A stretch of 64,000 nucleotides of DNA from JANLYQ01 sp031365725 (lineage in GTDB: Bacteria; Actinomycetota; Actinomycetes; JACCUZ01), in NCBI GenBank assembly GCA_031365725.1, contig JANLYQ010000117.1, positions 17,544 to 81,543 on the forward strand. The letters run 5' to 3'. The notes beneath the pieces are model-generated. The model saw only the letters and a program-made list of their open reading frames with translations. It made no database searches and was not told the DNA's origin. Shown here one piece after another: positions 39,363-47,377 of this stretch (positions are counted from its first letter, which is position 1; every line of letters starts with the position of its first letter). A program made the translations under genes and the position numbers.

Positions 39363-40331
39363 TCAGAGACCGAATGCCGTCAGCAGGTCGGGCGCGGAGC
39401 CCGCAGAGCGCAATCCCGGGCGGCGTGCGAGGTCTGATGCCGCACGCGCCAGAGCACGGTGGTCGAGCCTGGTGCGGACGACGCGACCGTGCAGGCTCGG
39501 GTGCAGCACGACGGTGAGGATGCGGTTGCCGGCCGAGTGGTCGTCCTCGTCGAAGGTCACCACCACCGCGAGACGCCCGGAGCGGAAGTCTGCTCCCGCG
39601 CGCACCGCGTCGAGCCAGCGACCGAGCCACCGGTCGGTCGTGGAGAGGGCGCAGTCGTGCGCGTCGTTGCACAGGTCGGGCACGAGGAGCCCGACCGTCG
39701 GCAGAGTGCCGCGCACGATGTCGCCGTGCAGGGCCCCACGGCTCGGCGTACCCGAAGGACGGTCATGCCGACGGCAGGCCGCCCGCTCGTCGACGAAGTA
39801 GGTCCACGGGTTGTGGCGCACGGCGTAGCGACCGGACGACGTCGTCTGGCACCGGGTCGTCATGCCCTCGGCGTAGGTCGTGGCCGTTGTGCCGGCGACG
39901 AGCGCCTGACCGAAGATCGAGGACCCGGTCAGCGGGTGCGCCAACGGGTCGGCGTCGTCGCGGATGCCGAAGGTCGATCCGCCGGCCAGAGCGAGGTAGT
40001 TGGGCAGGGAGGGATGAGCGACGGCGTAGGAGCGGGTCGCGAGCCCGTAGCGCTTCGCCAGGGCAGCAAGCCTCGGCAGCCCCGCCGTGGCGTCGGTGGC
40101 GGCGTGGTTCTCCAGCACGACGATCAGCAGCTTGGTCGGGCGCGCGCGGAACGCCGTAGAGCTGACAGCGCCAGCGCCGACCACCGTGGACGCCGGCAGG
40201 GCACCGGATCGAGGTGTCGCTGGTGCCTGCGCGGCACAGCCGCTGACCAGGGTCACAGCCCCCGCAAGTGCGGTCAGAGCCAGCCGCGCCCGCCGCACCC
40301 GAGGGCCCCCGCCGTGTCGCTGCGTGTCCAT
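39363..40331 (-). CDS. secreted phosphoesterase-family lipoprotein
   Basis: Member of the phosphoesterase (phospholipase C/acid phosphatase-like) family, 322 residues. The signal sequence ends in a lipobox LVSGC, giving a lipid-anchored exported protein. Family features are LLIVVLENHAAT, SYAVAHPSLPNYLALAGGST, and the metal-binding VVVTFDEDDHSAGNRI. A set of cysteines in CQTTSSG, ERAACRRHD, PDLCNDAHDCAL probably forms disulfides outside the cell. It may release phosphate from external esters, which would fit with phosphate storage genes, though substrate is unknown. Start ATG; stand-alone and divergent from the propeller gene. Confidence 0.88.
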   Translation of the reverse strand: MDTQRHGGGPRVRRARLALTALAGAVTLVSGCAAQAPATPRSGALPASTVVGAGAVSSTAFRARPTKLLIVVLENHAATDATAGLPRLAALAKRYGLATRSYAVAHPSLPNYLALAGGSTFGIRDDADPLAHPLTGSSIFGQALVAGTTATTYAEGMTTRCQTTSSGRYAVRHNPWTYFVDERAACRRHDRPSGTPSRGALHGDIVRGTLPTVGLLVPDLCNDAHDCALSTTDRWLGRWLDAVRAGADFRSGRLAVVVTFDEDDHSAGNRILTVVLHPSLHGRVVRTRLDHRALARAASDLARRPGLRSAGSAPDLLTAFGL

Positions 40332-40399
40332 CCGACCACGGTAGACGACGACCTCGGCGCCTCGCCGTCGGAGATGTTCCCCTTGTCGGGGGTCGCGAG

Positions 40400-40405
40400 T
40401 AGCGT
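40400..40405 (+). promoter_or_regulatory. -10 element before BNR propeller gene
   Basis: TAGCGT, 7 nt before the ATG; same hexamer and spacing as at the histidine kinase gene. Confidence 0.45.
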
Positions 40406-40412
40406 CACGGGA

Positions 40413-41528
40413 ATGGCTGGCACACGCGTTCTCGTCGGTACCCGCAAAGGCGCCTTCGTCCTCACCTCGGACGAGGCTCGCACCGAGTGGAAGGTCAACG
40501 GCCCGCACTTCCCGGGCTGGGAGATCTACCACGTGAAGGGGTCGCCGGTTGCTCCCGACCGCCTCTACGCGTCGCAGAGCAGCGGGTGGTTCGGGCAGGT
40601 GATCCAGCGCTCCGACGACGGCGGCGCGACCTGGGAGCCGGTCGGCAACGACTTCACCTACGACGGGGTCCCCGGCCAGCACCAGTGGTATGACGGGTCG
40701 TTGCGGCCGTGGGCCTTCACCCGGGTGTGGCACCTCGAGCCGTCGCTGCACGACGCCGAGACGGTGTTCGCCGGGGTCGAGGACGCCGCGATGTTCAAGT
40801 CGACCGATGGCGGCACCACCTGGGCTGAGCTCTCCGGGCTGCGCCAGCACGACACCGGCCCGCAGTGGCAGCCCGGCGCGGGCGGCATGTGCCTGCACAC
40901 GATCATCCAGCACCCCAGCGACCCCGACACGATGTACGTCGCCATCTCGGCAGCCGGCGCCTTCCGCACCCGGGACGGCGGCGTCACCTGGACACCGATC
41001 AACAAGGGCCTGCGGTCCGGGGAGATTCCCGACCAGGACTCCGAGGTCGGCCACTGCGTGCACCGGCTCGACATGCACCCCTCGCAGCCGGACGTCCTCT
41101 ACATGCAGAAGCACTGGGACGTCATGCGCAGCAAGGACGGCGGCGACAGCTGGCAGGAGGTCAGCGGCAACCTGCCCACCGACTTCGGCTTCCCCATCGC
41201 CGTGCACGCGCACGAGCCCGAGACGGTCTATGTCGTGCCGATCACCAGCGACTCCCACCACTTCCCGCCGGAGGGCAAGCTGAGGGTCTACCGGAGCCGG
41301 ACCGGCGGCGACGAGTGGGAGGCATTGACCGAGGGCCTCCCGCAGCACGACTGCTACGTCAACGTCCTGCGCGACGCGATGGCCGTCGACCAGCACGACT
41401 CGTGCGGCATCTACCTGGGCACGACCGGTGGCCAGGTCTATGCCTCGGCCGACTCCGGTGACACCTGGGCGCCGATCGTGCGGGACCTGCCGGCGGTGCT
41501 GTCCGTCGAGGTGCAGACGCTGCGATGA
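40413..41528 (+). CDS. BNR/Vps10-like beta-propeller protein
   Basis: A 371-residue cytoplasmic beta-propeller without a signal peptide. Asp-box (BNR) motifs SDDGGATWEPV, STDGGTTWAEL, TRDGGVTWTPI, SKDGGDSWQEV and SADSGDTWAPI recur about every 50-80 residues, as in sialidases and the Vps10 ectodomain, but the catalytic Arg triad and Tyr/Glu of sialidases are not apparent. It is coupled by a 4-nt overlap to a MoaD/ThiS-like gene. The function of this widespread actinobacterial protein is not known to me; the opening MAGTRVLVGTRKGAFVL is typical of it. Confidence 0.85.
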   Translation: MAGTRVLVGTRKGAFVLTSDEARTEWKVNGPHFPGWEIYHVKGSPVAPDRLYASQSSGWFGQVIQRSDDGGATWEPVGNDFTYDGVPGQHQWYDGSLRPWAFTRVWHLEPSLHDAETVFAGVEDAAMFKSTDGGTTWAELSGLRQHDTGPQWQPGAGGMCLHTIIQHPSDPDTMYVAISAAGAFRTRDGGVTWTPINKGLRSGEIPDQDSEVGHCVHRLDMHPSQPDVLYMQKHWDVMRSKDGGDSWQEVSGNLPTDFGFPIAVHAHEPETVYVVPITSDSHHFPPEGKLRVYRSRTGGDEWEALTEGLPQHDCYVNVLRDAMAVDQHDSCGIYLGTTGGQVYASADSGDTWAPIVRDLPAVLSVEVQTLR

Positions 41529-41839
41529 GCACCGACCTACGGCAGGTGCGGGTCATCCTGCCCGCGCACCTGCGGGCGATGGCCAAGGTGCAGGGCGAGG
41601 TGCACCTCGACGTCGTCGGCGCGGTGACCCAGCGCTCGGTGCTCGACGCCCTCGAGGCCGAGTTCCCCGTGCTGGGCGGCACGATCCGCGACCGATCAAC
41701 TGCCCGACGACGCGCGTTCGTTCGGTTCTTCGCCTGCGAGGAGGACCTGTCCCACGAGGATGTCGACGCCCCGCTGCCGGATCGCGTCGCCGCCGGACAG
41801 GAGCCGTTCATGGTGGTCGGAGCGATGGCCGGCGGCTGA
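41525..41839 (+). CDS. MoaD/ThiS-family ubiquitin-like sulfur carrier
   Basis: A 104-residue beta-grasp protein ending in GAMAGG; the terminal Gly-Gly is the residue pair activated by adenylation and thiocarboxylation in MoaD and ThiS. VRVILPAHLRAMAKV and SVLDALEAEFPVLGGTIRD match the family. No MoaE, ThiG, CysM or E1-like MoeB/ThiF gene is nearby; the partner is the BNR propeller gene to which it is coupled (ATGA overlap). It could supply sulfur to an unknown product or act as a protein modifier. It converges with marP, 4 nt away. Confidence 0.87.
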   Translation: MSTDLRQVRVILPAHLRAMAKVQGEVHLDVVGAVTQRSVLDALEAEFPVLGGTIRDRSTARRRAFVRFFACEEDLSHEDVDAPLPDRVAAGQEPFMVVGAMAGG

Positions 41840-41843
41840 GACG

Positions 41844-43025
41844 TCAGGTGCAGGAGTGCGTGCTCACGGGCGACGTGGCTCTGCGGCCGGCGAGCACGGT
41901 GCTGCTGACCTCCTCCACTGTCAACGCGTAGCCGGTGCGCGGGTCGTCCAGCGACTTGGCGAACACCACGCCGTAGACCTCGCCGGTGAGGCTCAGCAGG
42001 GGGCCACCGGAGTTGCCGGGGCGTACGTCGGCGTAGAGGGAGAAGACCGACCGCGTCACCTGGGTGCGCTGGTAGATGTCCGGCCCCCGCGCCGAGATCG
42101 TGTCGCGCACCCGAGCCGGGACGAGCCGATAGTCCCCACCGCCGGGAAAGCCGGCCACGACCGCCTGGTCACCGCGCACGCCGCTCGGATCCAGCCGGAG
42201 CGGTGGGGAGGTGAGGGTCGGGACATAGAGGATCGCAAGGTCGCGGTGGGAGTCGAAGAGCACCACTCGTGCCGGCAGCTCAGCCCCGCGACCGCCGACC
42301 TGCACGATCGGTCTGCTGACTCCGGCAACGACATGCGCGTTGGTCATCACGTGCTGCGGGCTGATCACGAAACCACTGCCGTCGAGGGTCTTGCTGCAGG
42401 ACTGGGCCGTTCCGATGATCTTGACGACGCTGCGGGCATCCCGGCGTACGGCAGGGGTCCCGGTGATGCCTCGGTCGGGCGGCGAGATCGGCCGGATCCG
42501 TTCCGGCGCCAGGGCGCCGAACACCGTCGGCAGCTGGTTGTCGGCCAGCACCCGACGGAAGGAGGAGAACAGCGTGCGAGCCCGGTCGGGCATGACCAGG
42601 TCGACCGCCGTGATGACCTCCGAGTCGCTGATCTGCTTGGACAGCGACAGCAACGGCCCGGGGCGCAGCGACGAGGCAAGGAACCACACCACGACCAGCA
42701 TCGACAGCACGCTCACGGCGGCACCGAACCCGGCGTCGAGGGTGCGCGCCGGCTTCCACGTGATGCGGGCCCGCATCAGCGTGCCCAGCCAGCCCAGAAG
42801 CGCCTGCCCGATGGTCGCAGCGACCAGCACCACACCGACCGCGATCAGCGACTGCATCAGTCCCGGCTGCAGCGACGAGACCACCCGCGGCGCCAGGACC
42901 AGGCCGGCAACGCCGCCGGTCAGGAAGCCGGCGAAGGCCAGCACTCCTGCCACGAATCCCTGCCGCCACCCGGAGAACGCGAACGCCGCCGCGGCCACCA
43001 GCAGCACCAGGTCGAGCCCGTTCAC
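41844..43025 (-). CDS. marP: MarP-like membrane serine protease
   Basis: Trypsin-fold periplasmic protease anchored by about four N-terminal transmembrane helices (residues 1-150, CvpA-like). The catalytic triad is visible as His in MTNAHVVAG, Asp in SHRDLAILYV and Ser in VRPGNSGGPLL. The only two cysteines, in AQSCSKT and at the C-terminus (THSCT), correspond to the disulfide that activates M. tuberculosis MarP (Rv3671c), which is needed for acid and oxidative stress survival. 393 residues. The GTG start overlaps the Nudix stop by 4 nt; the operon also includes a thioredoxin-like protein and nth. Confidence 0.93.
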   Translation of the reverse strand: MNGLDLVLLVAAAAFAFSGWRQGFVAGVLAFAGFLTGGVAGLVLAPRVVSSLQPGLMQSLIAVGVVLVAATIGQALLGWLGTLMRARITWKPARTLDAGFGAAVSVLSMLVVVWFLASSLRPGPLLSLSKQISDSEVITAVDLVMPDRARTLFSSFRRVLADNQLPTVFGALAPERIRPISPPDRGITGTPAVRRDARSVVKIIGTAQSCSKTLDGSGFVISPQHVMTNAHVVAGVSRPIVQVGGRGAELPARVVLFDSHRDLAILYVPTLTSPPLRLDPSGVRGDQAVVAGFPGGGDYRLVPARVRDTISARGPDIYQRTQVTRSVFSLYADVRPGNSGGPLLSLTGEVYGVVFAKSLDDPRTGYALTVEEVSSTVLAGRRATSPVSTHSCT

Positions 43026-43705
43026 AGCGTCGGCTCCGGCGCGGGAAAGTCGCGGGTGGCGGACGTGTCCCATGGCTGCTCCCAGCCGGCGAGGCGCAGC
43101 AACCGGTCCAGCAGGCCGGCGGTGAACCCCCACACCAGCAGCCCGGCCACCTCGAAGGCCGCGCCGACGTAGCCTGACGGGTGCCGCAACCGAAACCGGT
43201 GCGCCGGCTCGAGCAGCTCGGCCAGCGGCACCCGGTGCACCGAGGCCACCTCTCGCGGGTCGACCACGGACACTGCCGACGGCTCGCGCCACCACCCCAG
43301 CACCGGCGTCACGACAAAGCCGCTCGGCGGTAGGAACAGCGCCGGCAGGCTGCCCAGCACGCGCACGCCGGCCGGGTCCACCCCCGTCTCCTCCTGCGCC
43401 TCGCGCAGAGCAGCCGCAACCGCGTCAGCATCACCAGGGTCGAGCGCGCCGCCCGGGAAGGCCACCTGACCCGCGTGGCTGCGCATGTCGTGGGCACGTT
43501 CGATCAGCAGGACGTCGCCCAGAGCCGCACCGCCCCCGCCGAACAACATCAGTACCGCCGACTCACGGCCGCCTTCGGCCGGCGGCAGGAAGCTGCTCAG
43601 CGTCTCGGCCCGCACCTGACCCGCTGCCTCGGCCAACGGCCGCAACCACCCCGGGACGTCGTCGTACGGCGGTCGGCCGAAGGCCAGCCCACCCGCTGCC
43701 GTCAC
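43022..43705 (-). CDS. Nudix hydrolase, CoA pyrophosphatase type
   Basis: Hydrolyses a nucleoside-diphosphate derivative, probably CoA or its oxidised forms. The CoA-type signature LIERAHDMRSHAGQVAFPGG runs into the Nudix box GALDPGDADAVAAALREAQE with EETGV after it; the Asp in place of the first Nudix Glu is usual in this subgroup. 227 residues. The GTG at 43705 overlaps the thioredoxin stop (GTGA), deciding the start against a longer reading. It sits between marP and the thioredoxin gene as Rv3672c does. Confidence 0.92.
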   Translation of the reverse strand: MTAAGGLAFGRPPYDDVPGWLRPLAEAAGQVRAETLSSFLPPAEGGRESAVLMLFGGGGAALGDVLLIERAHDMRSHAGQVAFPGGALDPGDADAVAAALREAQEETGVDPAGVRVLGSLPALFLPPSGFVVTPVLGWWREPSAVSVVDPREVASVHRVPLAELLEPAHRFRLRHPSGYVGAAFEVAGLLVWGFTAGLLDRLLRLAGWEQPWDTSATRDFPAPEPTL

Positions 43706-44340
43706 AGCGTCACGCCGAGATAGCGCGTCACCAGGTCCGCGAGCTCGGCATCGGACCTCACCGCACCCACGAGGTGGCCCCGCACCCGCCCGGCCGCGTC
43801 CACGAAGAACATCTGCGGGGGAGCCGTGGCCTTGAGCGCCAGCACCGTCTTGTCCCCATCGGCGTCCTGCACCGACGGATACGGCACACCGAAGTCGGCC
43901 GCCGACTGGCGCCCGTAGGCCGCCGGCGCCTTGTAGTGCACGCCGAAGAACCGCACCCGGTCTCCCGCCTTGGCCATCCCGCGCGCCACGATCGGCATCT
44001 CCTCGGCGCAGATCGTGCACCACGCCGCCCACACCTCGAGGACCGTGGGTGTGCCGCGCAGGTCGGCCAGGCTCACCGCTGGCCCGTCCCCGAGGCATGG
44101 CAGCCGAAGGTCCGGCAACCCGCCGGCCACGACCCTCTGGTGCGGCAGCGAGGGGCAGGCCGGCAGGACGTAGGCCGTGGCCGCGCGGGACATCGCCGGG
44201 TTGTCAGAAGCAGCACCAGAACCAGCACCAGGACCGGCGCCACTCGAGCCCGACCCCGAGCTCGACGTGCAGCCCGCCACCAGCAGCCCGACCGCCATCC
44301 CGGCCGCCACCAGCCGCGCTCCCCGCATGCCCACCCTCAT
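43702..44340 (-). CDS. TlpA/thioredoxin-like lipoprotein
   Basis: Exported redox protein with lipobox LLVAGC near residue 24, a Ser/Gly-rich spacer, and a thioredoxin fold with active site AAWCTICAEEMP. The cis-Pro segment is APPQMFFVD. It probably reduces or isomerises disulfides outside the membrane, and MarP encoded in the same operon has one disulfide. Two further cysteines (LPACPSLP and LRLPCLGD) lie before the active site. 212 residues. ATG overlaps nth by 4 nt. Confidence 0.9.
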   Translation of the reverse strand: MRVGMRGARLVAAGMAVGLLVAGCTSSSGSGSSGAGPGAGSGAASDNPAMSRAATAYVLPACPSLPHQRVVAGGLPDLRLPCLGDGPAVSLADLRGTPTVLEVWAAWCTICAEEMPIVARGMAKAGDRVRFFGVHYKAPAAYGRQSAADFGVPYPSVQDADGDKTVLALKATAPPQMFFVDAAGRVRGHLVGAVRSDAELADLVTRYLGVTL

Positions 44341-45074
44341 GCCGACGTCGCCACCTGGTCAGGGGTCTTGACCAGCCGGGCCGCCTTCACCGGGTCGATC
44401 TCCCCCTCGCCGTACGCCGGGCACAGCCGGGCCACCGGGCAGGCCCCGCAGGCCGGGCGCCGGGCATGACACAGGCGCCGGCCATGGAAGATCAGCCGGT
44501 GGCTGAGCATGGTCCAGTCCCGCCGCGGGAACAACGCCGCCACCTCGGTCTCGACCTTGACCGGGTCGGTCTCCTCCGTCCAGCCGAAGCGCCGGGCAAG
44601 CCGGCCGAAGTGCGTGTCGACAGTGATGCCGGGCACCCCGAAAGCGTTGCCCAGCACCACGTTCGCCGTCTTGCGCCCGACCCCGGGCAGCGTCACGAGG
44701 TCGACCAGCCGGCCTGGCACCTCACCGTCGAAGCGCTCGACCAGCGCCTGCCCCAGCCCGATCAGGGAGTTGGTCTTGGCCCGGAAGAACCCGGTCGAGG
44801 TGATCATCGTCTCGAGCTCGGAGCGGTCCGCGCCGGCATAGTCCGCCGCGGTGCGGAACCGCGCGAACAGCGCCGGGGTGACCATGTTGACCCGCGCGTC
44901 GGTGCACTGCGCGGAGAGGATGGTGGCCACCACCAGCTCCAGCGGTGTGCTGAAGTCGAGCTCGCAGTGGGCGTCGGGATAGGTCTCTGCCAGCGTCCGG
45001 TCGATCTTGCGGGCCCGCCGGGTGCGGGTGACCGGGGACTCCGGCAAACCCGGTGTGTCCCGCGAGCTGCCCAC
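44337..45074 (-). CDS. nth: endonuclease III
   Basis: DNA glycosylase/AP lyase for oxidised pyrimidines. The helix-hairpin-helix with catalytic lysine is LPGVGRKTANVVLG, the catalytic aspartate is in GITVDTHFGRLARR, and the C-terminal iron-sulfur cluster ligands follow the C-x6-C-x2-C-x5-C pattern in CHARRPACGACPVARLC. 245 residues. I start it at GTG 45074, where TAGGCT lies 7 nt upstream in a leaderless layout. It heads the nth-trx-nudix-marP operon, each gene overlapping the next by 4 nt. Confidence 0.96.
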   Translation of the reverse strand: MGSSRDTPGLPESPVTRTRRARKIDRTLAETYPDAHCELDFSTPLELVVATILSAQCTDARVNMVTPALFARFRTAADYAGADRSELETMITSTGFFRAKTNSLIGLGQALVERFDGEVPGRLVDLVTLPGVGRKTANVVLGNAFGVPGITVDTHFGRLARRFGWTEETDPVKVETEVAALFPRRDWTMLSHRLIFHGRRLCHARRPACGACPVARLCPAYGEGEIDPVKAARLVKTPDQVATSA

Positions 45075-45081
45075 CCACCTG

Positions 45082-45087
45082 AGCCTA
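45082..45087 (-). promoter_or_regulatory. -10 element of nth operon
   Basis: TAGGCT on the minus strand, 7 nt before the GTG start. Confidence 0.45.
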
Positions 45088-45219
45088 CGGGGCACCCGGA
45101 CGGTCACACAGCGCGGTCGACCGTACGGGTGACCGGGACTCAAGCCGAACGGAGGAGCCGACGATCCGACCTGTGACCGGAACCGACACCAGCGCGGCTC
45201 CCGGGACGGAGGAAACGAC

Positions 45220-45798
45220 GTGACGACCATCAGCACCGTGACCGGGACCGTGTCGACCCTCGGCGTCGGCGAGGGCCCACGGGCGAGCACCGCCGCCACG
45301 AGCGGCCGGGCCGCTGCGCGTCGGCCCGCCCAGCGCGTGCCGCACCTGCGCCGCCTGGACCTCGACGCGCTGCGTACCTACCGCCAGGAGCTCATCACCG
45401 AGGAGTCCCGCGTCTCGTACTGGCGCCGGATCCTGCAGGCCCGGTTGGACACCGCCGCCGGCGTCGCCTCCGGCCGCACCCCCGTCGCGCGACTGCAGTC
45501 GGTGCTGACCCAGCACCAGGAGTCCAGCCGCCGGCTGGCCTGCCTCGAGGTGCACGACGCCATCGCCACCCCACCGCTGCCCGACCTCGCCGTGCTCTGG
45601 GACACCGCGGCCGACCAGGGCGACGATCCCGCGCTGATCGCCCGCCTGACCGCTGCCGAGGCCGAGCTGTCGGCGTACCGCACAAGCCTGCACGAGCGAT
45701 TGAACGACGCGACCAGCGAGCTCATCTCGCGCTATCGCGAGCAGCCGGCACTCGCCATGTGCGCCCTGCCGCAGCGCCGCGCCACCGTCGTCGCCTGA
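45220..45798 (+). CDS. RsiG-like c-di-GMP-binding anti-sigma factor
   Basis: The 192-residue protein has two long helices. The first contains a perfect match to the c-di-GMP motif E-x3-S-x2-R-x3-Q-x3-D of RsiG: Glu62, Ser66, Arg69, Gln73, Asp77 (ESRVSYWRRILQARLD). The second helix has Glu147, Ser151 and Arg154 in register, but His158 and Asn162 replace Gln and Asp. In Streptomyces RsiG both copies bind c-di-GMP and the complex sequesters the sigma factor WhiG. Residues 1-40 are a disordered Thr/Ala-rich leader. GGAGG precedes the GTG. No WhiG/FliA-type sigma gene is in the window, so the partner is unknown. Confidence 0.82.
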   Translation: MTTISTVTGTVSTLGVGEGPRASTAATSGRAAARRPAQRVPHLRRLDLDALRTYRQELITEESRVSYWRRILQARLDTAAGVASGRTPVARLQSVLTQHQESSRRLACLEVHDAIATPPLPDLAVLWDTAADQGDDPALIARLTAAEAELSAYRTSLHERLNDATSELISRYREQPALAMCALPQRRATVVA

Positions 45799-45871
45799 GC
45801 CGTCCGCGGCCCGCCGGCCCCGGTGCGGCAGACTGGACCCGATCGGGGACCCGTCAAGGAGGCGGAACGGC

Positions 45872-46609
45872 ATGGGAGTCGACGTGGACAGTGGCACGAG
45901 CGAGCACCCGGACGACCCTGGTCCCGTCGCAGGCGTGACCTCGCCGCTGGGCGGGTCACCGCTGTTCGCCGCGCTCGACCCGCAGGCCCAGCACGAGCTG
46001 CGCGCCCAGATGGCCGAGGTGCGCCTGCCCCGCGGCCGCGCGCTGTTCCGCGAGGGCGAGCCCGGCGACCGGCTCTACGTCGTCACCGTCGGCAAGGTCA
46101 AGCTCGGCCGCAGCGCCGGCGACGGCCGCGAGAACCTCCTCGCCGTCATGGGCCCCGGCGAGATGTTCGGCGAGCTCTCGTTGTTCGACCCCGGACCGCG
46201 TACGGCGACCGCCACGGCTGTCACCGACACCACGCTGATCGGTCTGGGCAACTCCGACCTGCAGCCGTGGCTGACCGCGCACACGGAGGTCGCCACCCAG
46301 CTGCTGTCCGCGCTGGCCCGACGGCTGCGGCGCACCAACGAGGCCATGGCGGACCTCGTGTTCAGCGACGTGCCCGGCCGGGTCGCGAAGGCACTGCTCG
46401 ACCTGGCCCGCCGCTTCGGCGTAGCCACCGAGGACGGGGTGCGCGTCACGCACGACCTCACCCAGGAGGAGCTCGCGCAGCTCGTCGGCGCCTCACGCGA
46501 AACGGTCAACAAGGCGTTGGCTGACTTCGCGTCCCGCGGCTTCCTGCGGCTCGAGGGCCGGGCCGTGGTCATCCTCGACCTCGAGCGCCTCACCCGCCGA
46601 GCCGCCTAG
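45872..46609 (+). CDS. crp: Crp/Fnr-family transcription regulator (cAMP receptor protein)
   Basis: A 245-residue homologue of Rv3676. Residues about 28-150 form the cyclic-nucleotide-binding beta-roll with GEMFGELSLFDPGPRTATAT as phosphate-binding cassette; the C-terminus has the winged helix TQEELAQLVGASRETVNKAL, where RETV matches the DNA-recognition helix of E. coli Crp. The 25-residue N-terminal extension is acidic. AAGGAGG precedes the ATG. Being a global regulator of carbon use, it may also act on acs and the acetate symporters, though I did not identify binding sites. Confidence 0.95.
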   Translation: MGVDVDSGTSEHPDDPGPVAGVTSPLGGSPLFAALDPQAQHELRAQMAEVRLPRGRALFREGEPGDRLYVVTVGKVKLGRSAGDGRENLLAVMGPGEMFGELSLFDPGPRTATATAVTDTTLIGLGNSDLQPWLTAHTEVATQLLSALARRLRRTNEAMADLVFSDVPGRVAKALLDLARRFGVATEDGVRVTHDLTQEELAQLVGASRETVNKALADFASRGFLRLEGRAVVILDLERLTRRAA

Positions 46610-47376
46610 GCCCCGTCGGCGAGAAACTCCAGCTGGGCTCGCACCGACAGCTCCGCGGCCGGCCAGAGTGCGCGGTCCACGTCGGCATAGACCCGGGCCA
46701 CCACGGCCTGCGGTGTCGCGTCTCCCGCGTCGATCGCCGCGCGAACCTGAGCCAGCCGTTGCTCGCGATGGGTGAGGTAGGCCGCAGCCCGCTCGCCTAC
46801 CTCGCCGCCCGGCGGACCGTGCCCGGGCAGCAACGTGAGAGGCCCGTCGAGATCACGCAGCGCCCGCAGCGAGCCGAGGTAGTCACCCAGCCGCCCGTCC
46901 GGATACGCCACCACGGTGGTGCCCCTGCCCAGGATCGTGTCGCCGGTCAGCACACCCGGCTCGTCACCAGTGACCACGAAGGACACCGAGTCGCTGGTGT
47001 GCCCCGGGGTCGCGAGCACGTGCAGGTCCACCCCCGCGAGGTCGTATGCCGCGCCACCACGAAGGGGCTCGGCGCCCCGGCAGAAGCGCGGGTCGACCGC
47101 GGCCAGCGGAGCCCCCACCATCTCCGCCAATCGGCTCGCGCCCTCGGAGTGGTCAGGGTGGCCATGGGTCAGCAGCACGAGCGCGACACCAGCCTCGACG
47201 ACCACGGCGGACTCGACGACGGCAGCGAGATGCCCTTCGTCGAGCGGACCGGGATCCACGACGACGCAGCCACCGCGAGCGCCGATCCTTTTCACGACAT
47301 AGGTGTTCGTGCCCTCCAGCGTCATCGGCGACGGGTTGTGCGCCCGCACCAGACGAGCCCATGACGGTAGTGACAC
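46606..47376 (-). CDS. MBL-fold metallo-hydrolase (LACTB2-like)
   Basis: A 256-residue metallo-beta-lactamase-fold protein with zinc ligands LTHGHPDHSEG, TPGHTSDSVSFV, TGDTILGRG and the final LPGHGPP, as in glyoxalase II/LACTB2-type proteins; Rv3677c is at this position in mycobacteria. The opening RAHNPSPMTLEGTNTYVV is typical. Start GTG 47376 is 1 nt past the Nudix stop, so the two are cotranscribed. Its end overlaps crp by 4 nt in convergent orientation. Substrate unknown. Confidence 0.9.
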   Translation of the reverse strand: MSLPSWARLVRAHNPSPMTLEGTNTYVVKRIGARGGCVVVDPGPLDEGHLAAVVESAVVVEAGVALVLLTHGHPDHSEGASRLAEMVGAPLAAVDPRFCRGAEPLRGGAAYDLAGVDLHVLATPGHTSDSVSFVVTGDEPGVLTGDTILGRGTTVVAYPDGRLGDYLGSLRALRDLDGPLTLLPGHGPPGGEVGERAAAYLTHREQRLAQVRAAIDAGDATPQAVVARVYADVDRALWPAAELSVRAQLEFLADGA

Positions 47377-47377
47377 C

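Noticed and set aside
39459..40412. In-frame extension of the BNR propeller gene across the phosphoesterase gene
   Set aside because: Homology and the -10 element start at 40413; the upstream part is antisense to a good lipoprotein gene.
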